64,000 nt of DNA from Algibacillus agarilyticus (GTDB lineage Bacteria > Pseudomonadota > Gammaproteobacteria > Enterobacterales > Alteromonadaceae), in assembly GCF_003286125.1 (NCBI RefSeq), contig NZ_QMED01000001.1, positions 248,001-312,000 of the forward strand. The letters are read 5' to 3'. This document shows positions 43,100-51,000 of the stretch, in pieces. Both the position numbers and the translations under genes were made by a program. The stretch's first letter is position 1. Every line of letters starts with the position of its first letter. Under the pieces are notes generated by a model. It was not told the origin of the DNA. It ran no database searches and was given only the letters and a program-made list of their open reading frames with translations.

Positions 43100-44314
43100 T
43101 TATAAACCTTGTGCAAGTTTAGGTAAGCGCCCGGCTGTACCTCTTGCTTCATTAATAAGTTGTTGTTTAATAGGCGCAATTTGATTAGCGCTAATTAAGG
43201 CTAAACTGCGTAGCCATTTAATGGGCTTTAATTGGCTGGTAAAACTTTGATGAAATAATTCCATAGCGGCAATGCGGTCAAACGCTTCAGATTTGCGCCA
43301 ACGTAATACTTTTTTAAGCTCGTCAAGATCACATCCGTGCTCAAGTATGCACTCACTTACGGCTAATGCATCCATTAACCCTAAGTTAGCCCCTTGTCCT
43401 GCCAAAGGGTGAATAGTGTGTGCGGCATCGCCAATTAACACGACATTGTGTTTAATAAAATCACGACTGTAGCGCATCGTCAGCGGAAAAGCCTGCCTTG
43501 CCGAACACAACTCAAGCATACCTAACACACCGTCAGATTGTGCGGTTATATGATGCGAGAATTCAATATCGCTCATAGCCAAACGCTGCTGGGCCACTTC
43601 AGTTTGTTGAGAATACACAATTGAACACAAATTAGCGTCGTAAAGCGGCAACAAGGCTAATGGGCCATTCGCCGTAAAAATTTGCCGTGCAATATGGTGG
43701 TGCGGCTTTTCAGTTTTGATTGTCGCGACAATCGCATTTTGTTGATAATCATTTTCGACTAACGGCATATTCATCATGTGACGAATGGATGAATGCGCAC
43801 CATCAGCTGCAATCACCAACTTGCTTTGAATAAGTTGGCCATCAACTAACACAATGATACTTGAATCAAGATCGCTGTTTATTTGCGCAACCCGGCCAGA
43901 AATAACATCAACTTGATGGCTCGTTGCCGCCGCATTTTGCATTGTTAACGCTTGCCACAACCCCGCACACACCACGTCATTTTCAATAATACAACCTAGA
44001 TGCTCTGCGTTAACATCTTGCGCATTAAACTCAACCCGGCCGGTATTATATTGATCCCAAACATCCATCCCCCGATAAGCACATAACCGTTGTTCACTAA
44101 TCGCTTGCCACGCACCTAATTGCTCAAAAGCATTAATGCTAGCCTGATTAATCGCACTCACTCGTAAACCGGCAGGTTGTGTTTTATCAATTAAATCGAC
44201 AGGGTCGGTATCAGAGATTAACACCACGTTTAATCGACTTTTTGCTAAGGCTAACGCACTTGTTAGGCCAATCATGCCCGAGCCAACAATCGCGACATCT
44301 GCTTTTATCATCAT
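43100..44314 (-). CDS. ubiI: 2-octaprenylphenol hydroxylase UbiI (VisC)
   Basis: FAD monooxygenase of ubiquinone synthesis hydroxylating the C5 position. The 404 residues start with the dinucleotide-binding DVAIVGSGMIGLTSALAL, and show the second FAD motif LVIAADGAHSSIRHMM (about 165) and the third VVLIGDAAHTIHPLAGQGANLGLMD (split at HPLAGQG), typical of the UbiH/UbiI/UbiF group. UbiI is chosen over UbiH or UbiF by position after ubiH, as in E. coli ubiH-visC. Its start overlaps the ubiH stop by 4 bp (ATGA), and a second ATG follows directly. Confidence 0.88.
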   Translation of the reverse strand: MMIKADVAIVGSGMIGLTSALALAKSRLNVVLISDTDPVDLIDKTQPAGLRVSAINQASINAFEQLGAWQAISEQRLCAYRGMDVWDQYNTGRVEFNAQDVNAEHLGCIIENDVVCAGLWQALTMQNAAATSHQVDVISGRVAQINSDLDSSIIVLVDGQLIQSKLVIAADGAHSSIRHMMNMPLVENDYQQNAIVATIKTEKPHHHIARQIFTANGPLALLPLYDANLCSIVYSQQTEVAQQRLAMSDIEFSHHITAQSDGVLGMLELCSARQAFPLTMRYSRDFIKHNVVLIGDAAHTIHPLAGQGANLGLMDALAVSECILEHGCDLDELKKVLRWRKSEAFDRIAAMELFHQSFTSQLKPIKWLRSLALISANQIAPIKQQLINEARGTAGRLPKLAQGL

Positions 44315-45504
44315 TTACTTAATCCCATCGCTTGCTGAGCAAACCAATTTTTAGCCAAACCGAAACGTTCAAACCCGCTCAATGCTTTTGTTCTAACATG
44401 GCTTAATAAAAAATCGTTGTTTGAAAAAATACGAACTAAGCCGTCTGTGGCGGCCACTATTTTTTGCGTATCACGTTGCCGATGCTCAATATAATGCTGC
44501 CACGTAACAAATTCGCCAATATCGGTGTTATGTTTATTCGCGTTTTTAAGCGCAAATACAATTTGTTCTATATCGCGTAAACCTAAATTTAAACCCTGTC
44601 CGGCAATAGGGTGAATGGTATGTGCAGCGTTTGCAACGAGTAAACAACGATGGTGATAAACTTGATCGGCTATTTGCCTGATTAAAGGGTATGTTTTGCG
44701 TGTGCCAACCTCAATTAACTCCCCTGCCCGATAGCCTAATGCTTTTTGCAACTCAGCAACAAACTCACGATCGCTTAATGCCATTAAATGGTCAACTCGA
44801 TGCGCTTGTTGGCACCAAATTAAACCATAACGCTCATCTAACATCGGTAACATAGCGAGCGGCCCTTGCGCAGTAAAACGCTCAAATGCCGTATGAGGTG
44901 CGGTAGATTTAACCCGAACATTACAGCTAATCGCAACTTGATCATAAGCTGTCGCTTGTTGCTTTATGTTAAGCAATTCTCTTATACGACTTTGCGCACC
45001 GTCAGCACCCACCACTAATTTTGAACAAACAACGTGGTTATTATCTAATGTGAGTTCAACTTGTTCGGTTGATTGCTGTAACGACACAACCGAATGTGGG
45101 CAAAACAAACTGATCTGGCCACTACAGGCATTTAACGCTTGATGCAAAGCCGCGCCCAACACTTGCGCTTCAATAACATAACCTAAAGCCGGCTTTTGAT
45201 AAGCCTGCGCATTAATTAAGCTATAACCTAACTGATGCTGGTCTGATATTTCAATATGTTTGATCGTGCCAACATGCGGCTCTAAAACAGGCCAAATATC
45301 CCACTGCTGCAATAATAAGGTTGAACCATATGAAAGCGCTAAAGCTCGGCCATCAAAACTGCCATGAGTTTTAGTATGCACCGGCTGAGCTTCAATAAGC
45401 GCGATTTTAAGCATTGGCATGGTTTTATGTAAAGCTAACGCCAAAGAGGCTCCTGCTAAACCAGCGCCAACAATACTTAAATCAAATTCAGGTTTAGATA
45501 TCAT
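44311..45504 (-). CDS. ubiH: 2-octaprenyl-6-methoxyphenyl hydroxylase UbiH
   Basis: FAD monooxygenase hydroxylating C1 of the ubiquinone ring. The 397 residues have the FAD motif DLSIVGAGLAGASLALAL, then LVVGADGAQSRIRELL and LVANAAHTIHPIAGQGLNLG. The FDGRALALSYGSTLLLQQW segment is typical of UbiH. It is located between pepP (17 bp upstream) and ubiI (4-bp overlap), the order seen in E. coli. Like its partner it is expected at the membrane-associated Ubi complex. Confidence 0.9.
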   Translation of the reverse strand: MISKPEFDLSIVGAGLAGASLALALHKTMPMLKIALIEAQPVHTKTHGSFDGRALALSYGSTLLLQQWDIWPVLEPHVGTIKHIEISDQHQLGYSLINAQAYQKPALGYVIEAQVLGAALHQALNACSGQISLFCPHSVVSLQQSTEQVELTLDNNHVVCSKLVVGADGAQSRIRELLNIKQQATAYDQVAISCNVRVKSTAPHTAFERFTAQGPLAMLPMLDERYGLIWCQQAHRVDHLMALSDREFVAELQKALGYRAGELIEVGTRKTYPLIRQIADQVYHHRCLLVANAAHTIHPIAGQGLNLGLRDIEQIVFALKNANKHNTDIGEFVTWQHYIEHRQRDTQKIVAATDGLVRIFSNNDFLLSHVRTKALSGFERFGLAKNWFAQQAMGLSK

Positions 45505-45520
45505 ATTGTTAATTATACAG

Positions 45521-46834
45521 TTAATTTTTTTTCGCCATTAATGCTTCAATAGCCTCAATGGTTTTGGGGGCGTTTTGGGTTAAATTTTCAAAGCCAGAAT
45601 CCGTTATCACGACATTGTCTTCAATGCGAATGCCAATACCACGCCATTGCGGATCAACGTCAGCATCAAGGCTAATATACAACCCGGGCTCAACCGTTAA
45701 AACCATCCCGTTTTCAAAAGGACGCTCAGTATCTTGTTTTTTATAATCGCCCACATCATGCACATCTAACCCCAGCCAATGCCCTAAACCATGCATAAAA
45801 TAATCACGATACGTTTTATGCTCAATGGCATCGGCAACTGAACCTGTAATAATGCCAAGCTCAACTAAACCACAACAAATAACCTCAATGGCTTTATCGG
45901 TTGCGAGTTTTAATGTTGACCCAGGTTTAATTAATTTCATTGATTCGGTTTGGGCATCTAAAACCAGTTGGTATAAGGTTTTTTGCGCAGGGCTAAATTG
46001 CCCAGATACCGGAAAAGTACGCGTAATATCAGCGGCATAACCATCAAACTCGCCACCGGCATCAATTAACACCAAATCACCCGATTTAAGCTGATCTTGA
46101 TTATCGGTATAATGCAAAATATTAGCATTATCGCCACCGGCCACAATGGTATTATAAGCGGCTGAACGAGCGCCATTCATGGCGAACTCATGTAAAATTT
46201 CAGCTTCGAGTTGATATTCAAACACATCAGGTTGGCAAAATTGCATCGCACGCTGGTGCGCATGACAACTAATATTGCCAATATGCCGCATCACGGCGAG
46301 TTCTTCAGGTGATTTAAACAAGCGCATTTCATGCAAAATATCTCGGCTATCAAGCATTTGCTTAGGCGCTTTATGCAGCTTGGCTTGCTGGCGCAACGTA
46401 TTCATAACCGAATACAAGGTTTCGTCGGCGGCGGCATATTCACCTATCGGCCAATAAATAGCGTTAACACCGTCAAGTAAGCCGCTTATTTTTTCATTAA
46501 ATTCGGGTAACGCATAAGCGTCATCAAACAAAAACGTACTTTTGGCTAATTCGGGGCCGTATCGACGACCTTGCCAAATTTCAGCGGTTTTATCTTTAGG
46601 TCGACAAAATACTATTTGCTGGCTTGTGCCATCTGCAGCTTTAGTTAACACCAACCAAGCATCAGGCTCGTTAAAGCCCGATAAATACCAAAAATCACTA
46701 TCTTGCCTAAACGTATATTCGGTATCGCGACTGCGCCGCGCTTCGGTATTAGCCGGAAAAACAGCCACAGAGTGACACGACATTTGAGCAATAAACTGCG
46801 CTCGACGCGCCTGATACGTAGCGAATTCAATCAT
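45521..46834 (-). CDS. pepP: Xaa-Pro aminopeptidase PepP
   Basis: Metalloaminopeptidase that removes N-terminal residues before proline. The 437 residues have an N-terminal creatinase-like domain (about 1-170; FRQDSDFWYLSGFNEPDAWL, then CRPKDKTAEIWQGRRYGP) and a C-terminal pita-bread domain. Metal ligands are visible: LVLIDAGGEFDGYAADITRTFP (two Asp), MHGLGHWLGLDVHDVG (His), GMVLTVEPGLYI (Glu) and GIGIRIEDNVVIT (Glu). It starts 11 bases after ygfB on the same strand. Confidence 0.94.
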   Translation of the reverse strand: MIEFATYQARRAQFIAQMSCHSVAVFPANTEARRSRDTEYTFRQDSDFWYLSGFNEPDAWLVLTKAADGTSQQIVFCRPKDKTAEIWQGRRYGPELAKSTFLFDDAYALPEFNEKISGLLDGVNAIYWPIGEYAAADETLYSVMNTLRQQAKLHKAPKQMLDSRDILHEMRLFKSPEELAVMRHIGNISCHAHQRAMQFCQPDVFEYQLEAEILHEFAMNGARSAAYNTIVAGGDNANILHYTDNQDQLKSGDLVLIDAGGEFDGYAADITRTFPVSGQFSPAQKTLYQLVLDAQTESMKLIKPGSTLKLATDKAIEVICCGLVELGIITGSVADAIEHKTYRDYFMHGLGHWLGLDVHDVGDYKKQDTERPFENGMVLTVEPGLYISLDADVDPQWRGIGIRIEDNVVITDSGFENLTQNAPKTIEAIEALMAKKN

Positions 46835-46845
46835 AAAATAAACAA

Positions 46846-47418
46846 CTAATGTAAGGTTGGTTTTTTAGGCAAATCTTCTGGTAAGGCATTACCAAATTCA
46901 CCAAAACATAAAACAGACGTAATGCGAATATATTCAACGATCTCTTCAAACGACTGAAAATTTTCTTCGTTTTCTTCAAGCTGGGTGTCCATCGAACTAA
47001 TCGAGACTAAATCTTGAAAGGCTTCACGAATTTCAGAGTCGGCATCTTGCAACTTAATTTTTTGAATGCCCACGGCTGATAAAAAGCCATTTAACCATTC
47101 AATTAAGGTTTCAGCGCGCTCGCTAAGTGCTACATCATCTTCAGGCAAAAAGAGTTGAAAACTGATTTGGCCATCTTTAAATTGGCTAAAACTCGTTTTA
47201 TATAAATCGGTCATGGCCGCGGCAACTTCATCGGGTAATAAAGCACCATCAAGGCAAAAATCACGAATAACCGATAACCATTCTCGACTATGCTCGCTCA
47301 TACCGCCGCAAATCACACCGCATAAAATACCGTGAACTTCAGAAGCACTACACGTTAATTTGTGGGTTTGCAGTAAAAAATCAAAATCGTCGTAATTAGG
47401 TAAACTGGCATCTGACAT
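46846..47418 (-). CDS. ygfB: YgfB/YecA-family (UPF0149) protein
   Basis: Cytosolic protein of about 190 residues. The N-terminus MSDASLPNYDDFDFLLQTHK aligns with E. coli YgfB, and the SASEVHGILCGVICGGMSE, LFLPEDDVALSERAETLIEW and FEEIVEYIRITSVLCFGEF segments match; the chain ends KKPTLH as in E. coli. The frame could be extended upstream to 47478 but the MSDAS start at 47418 fits the family. YgfB modulates antibiotic-resistance and AmpDh3-related expression in Pseudomonas, as known; the role here is open. It precedes pepP and is divergent from 6S RNA. Confidence 0.88.
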   Translation of the reverse strand: MSDASLPNYDDFDFLLQTHKLTCSASEVHGILCGVICGGMSEHSREWLSVIRDFCLDGALLPDEVAAAMTDLYKTSFSQFKDGQISFQLFLPEDDVALSERAETLIEWLNGFLSAVGIQKIKLQDADSEIREAFQDLVSISSMDTQLEENEENFQSFEEIVEYIRITSVLCFGEFGNALPEDLPKKPTLH

Positions 47419-47622
47419 AAAAATGGTCTCTTCGTGTGTACTATTCATACCGCACAACTTAAGGGTGCGCACTAACAAATAAAAACTTATTCAATACAAT
47501 CATACACTTAAGCATATAAAGCGTATTCTTTAAGGTAAACATTATAGCGCATACGGTTTGTATATGGCATTATATTACCGACTTAAACACAGCAAGTGCT
47601 ATGTTTTTGTATGTTCACACTA

Positions 47623-47802
47623 TGTTCCCTGGAGTATGTGCTAACGGTTATGTCCCTGAGCCGATAATTCTACTTTCAGGATCCTGGCTTAGTTACTATT
47701 GAGCAAGCTCGGCTCGTATCGAGAAGCCTACGGTAATTATCCAGCTTCCGCCTTGAACCTACGGTTCAAGGGCTAATACCCGCAGCGGTATTCTGGGGAA
47801 CA
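47623..47802 (+). ncRNA. ssrS: 6S RNA
   Basis: Regulatory RNA that binds sigma70 RNA polymerase in stationary phase. The predicted 180-nt RNA has a closing stem where TGTTCCCTGGAGTA (47623-47636) pairs along its full length with the 3' part TATTCTGGGGAACA ending at 47802. Conserved 6S segments are present: CCCTGAGCCGATA, TGAGCAAGCTCGG, ATCGAGAAGCCT, and the 3' pair CCTTGAACCTACGGTTCAAGGG. It lies next to ygfB-pepP-ubiH-ubiI and points away from ygfB, as in E. coli. The neighbouring zapA and ygfA of enterics are missing here. Confidence 0.93.
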
Positions 47803-47910
47803 CCCACTTTTGATAATTTTCTGCTCTCTATAACCTATTTTATTCCTTATTTTTTTAACAATACCTTCTAATTATACCGTTTAAGTATATTTAGCTATTC
47901 ATTTTTCGGT

Positions 47911-47959
47911 ATAAAAAAGCCCCGACTCACTTAACTTAGGGTTAAGCTGATCGAGGCTT
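47911..47959 (-). terminator. Rho-independent terminator of the large GH/cytochrome gene
   Basis: On the minus strand an outer stem AAGCCTCGA / TCGGGGCTT (one G-U pair) surrounds an inner TTAAC / GTTAA, and is followed by TTTTTTA. It lies 73 bp past the stop at 48032. Confidence 0.85.
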
Positions 47960-48031
47960 GGGGTTTGTGCTTTGCTTTGTGCTGAGCGCGGTACTTAGCC
48001 CTATATTACCGGGCTAAGCTCTACAGGGATT

Positions 48032-51000
48032 TTATAATGAACGTAAAAAGCTTAGTAGCTGTTCACGTTCGGTTGCACTGGCGCTTTCGTATGCGGCTCT
48101 TGCGGCTGCAGCTTCACCATTATGTGCTCGAACGGCGGCATCTAAGCCTTTTGCGCGGCCATCGTGCATAAACAATACGTTGTTTTCGTTTGCGGCAATG
48201 GCTTCACGTTGGTTTTTGTCGTGTGATGCATTTTTGCCTCCGGCTGAAACTTCGGCATCCATACTGAATGCGTTAACTTCGGCTGTGCGACCTAAACCCC
48301 AAAGTGGTGCGGTGCGAAATGCGCCATCGCCTAAATCATGGGTCAGTAAATCACTGTATGGACGAATAACATTGCCGTCGGTTGTGATTTGGCTTTCGGT
48401 ATGACAAACCGCACATTGCATTTCGTTTTTAAACAGTGCTTCACCGGCGATCACGCTTGGCTCAAATAACAAGCTTTTATCGCGCTGCGGCACGGCTACT
48501 TCTTTTGAGTAGTTGGTTAGGCGATCAACCATGGTTTGATCTGGGTTGGTTACGCCAAAATCGGCACCCAACGCAAAGCGCACTGCGGCTTCAACATCTT
48601 CACGGTTACCAGCCCAACCAAAGCCTGCTTTACCTGGAAACTGTACTTTTTCAAGTAAACCTAAGCCAATAAGTGGCGGTGCGATACGTGGGCCAACGTT
48701 CGGCACGTTAAAGATCACTTGGCTACGACCATCGTTTACATGGCAACTTTCGCAGGTATTAAAACCTGGGTTTATGTCGTCGCCTATGTTCACGCGAAAA
48801 TCTTCGTGTTGCTCAACAAAATCACGCGCGACTTGTAAATCACTGGTGTGGTTGTGTTGCATAAAGGCTGATGCTTTTTCGTATGCGTTTGCACCAAAGG
48901 CATCGATGCTGGCATAACCGCCAAGTGTTGCACGTGGGTCGACCGATTCACGTACCCAGCCATGGCCTTTTACGTAAAATAGCATTTGGCTGTATAGGTT
49001 TGAGCCTGCGCTATCACGCGGTATTACACGCAGCTCCCAATCGATGTTTTGTCCGTAGGCAAAATTTTGACCTAGGTTACACATTGCACTGTTATAAGCG
49101 GCATCGAGTGGTTCACACGCTAAGCTGATTTGCTGACGTGGGCTACCGCCGCCGGCTCGTTCTTCACTGCCTTCAATCGCAGCCCATGTGATGTCGTCGG
49201 TTGCTGACATGGTTGAGTAATTTTCGTAGGTTAAATCGATACGCACGAGTAAATCTTTACCGGGCTCATCTTGTGTAACGGTTGCGGTAAAACGCGGTAA
49301 GTTTTTAAAGTGACCTACGCTGTTATTGACTGGATCAATGCGCTCATTAAAAACGTTGTGATCGTTGAAGTATCCTTGTGGATGTTGAAAGCGTATCCAA
49401 CCGGCAAAGGTTTCTGGGTCGGCATTATAGGTGCCCGACATACAGCCTTTGTTTAAACCGTATAGCGCTGAATCTTGATATGCCAGTGCGTTACCAATTT
49501 CACCTTGTTGTGGGGCAATTTTGCGCTTGTAAGATACATAGTAAACCGATTCGCCTTGCAACCAATCACTCGGTACTTGCATTGTGGCCGTATTGCCATT
49601 GCGGGCGCTTTCTACTGTGCCTAAGTGTTGTAAGCGACCGTTTACATCGTTACGGAAGAATACAGCGCGGGCACTGTCACCCCAAACGTTTGACGCCAAC
49701 TGATTACCCGCTGTGAATACAACCGTGTTGTTTTGGGTATAAACATGGTAACCAATGTTAGGGATGTTGCTGCTGGCATATAAATCTGCACAGGCTGGTA
49801 CTACCGATTTTTGCCATGTGTTGTCGGCAAACTCTGGCGTTGGTAAATCGGCAACCCACCATACGTCATTTACGCTATGGCCATTTGTATCACCTGCTTG
49901 TGTGTCGTTAGCGAATAAGTATAAGTTTTCGCCATTTAGGGTTACTTGCAGTGTGCCGTCGGTACGCGCTTGAGTTGCTAAACCCGTTACGCCAACTGGT
50001 GCGATCACATCTTCAGTGGTTGCGACGGTGTAAGCTGGCCATACGGTTGCACACCCGCCGTTGCACTGGCTTTCGCCACCCGCATCAACATCAAAGGTAT
50101 AAAGTGTGAACCCAGCTTGTGCTGAATCGGCACCGGCCACGAGGTAATTTCCAAGCGTTGCATTGTTCGCTACACTCACCGTTGTTGCTGCAACTGGCGT
50201 TTCGGGTTCAGTTGGTGGCTCAATTGGTGGTTCTGTTGGTGTTTCAGGGTCTGTTGGTGTTTCTGGATCAACAGGTGGTTCTGTAGGTGTTGAGCTATTT
50301 TGGCTAAATTCAATGGTTTTGCTCACCATAAATTGGCTTAATATATCGTCTTGTATTTTAAATTCGATATCGTAAGTTTGACCTAATGCCGCATTCGCAG
50401 TACGACTATATACCCCATCAGTTAATGTACCTGGGCGACAATCACCGTTAACACATAGGTAGTTCCAGCTTGCTGTCCAACCGTTATCAACATGGAATAC
50501 ACGCATGGTATTGGCATCAACATAGGCCGCACCAAAATCTTCTGTCGGTTGTGCTGGTGTTTCTGGCTCAGTTGGTGTTTCTGGCTCAGTTGGTGTTTCT
50601 GGCTCAGTCGGCACTTCTGGCTCGGTTGGTGTTTCTGGCTCAGTCGGTACTTCTGGCTCGGTCGGTGTTTCTGGTTCTGTTGGCGGCACGCTTACGTTAG
50701 CTTTAAAGGTTGCGTCTTTGCTAACCATAAATTGGCCAAGCGAGTTATCTTGCGTTTTAAATTCGATTGCATAGGTTTGATTTAAAACCGCTGTCACATC
50801 GCGATAAAACAAGCCATTCTCACGTGTAGTTTGACGACAATCAGCATTAACACACAGGTAATTCCAGCTCGCTGTCCAACCATTATCCACATGATAAACG
50901 CGCATGGTTGTATCGTTAACGTAGCTTATACCGAACGCTTCCATCGGTTGTTCTGGTTCAGTTGGTGTTTCTGGCTCGATTGGCGTTTCAGGCTCTACCG

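Noticed and set aside
47479-47622. Search for zapA between ygfB and 6S RNA
   Set aside because: Only 144-204 bp are available, too short for a protein of about 100 residues; no ORF is seen.
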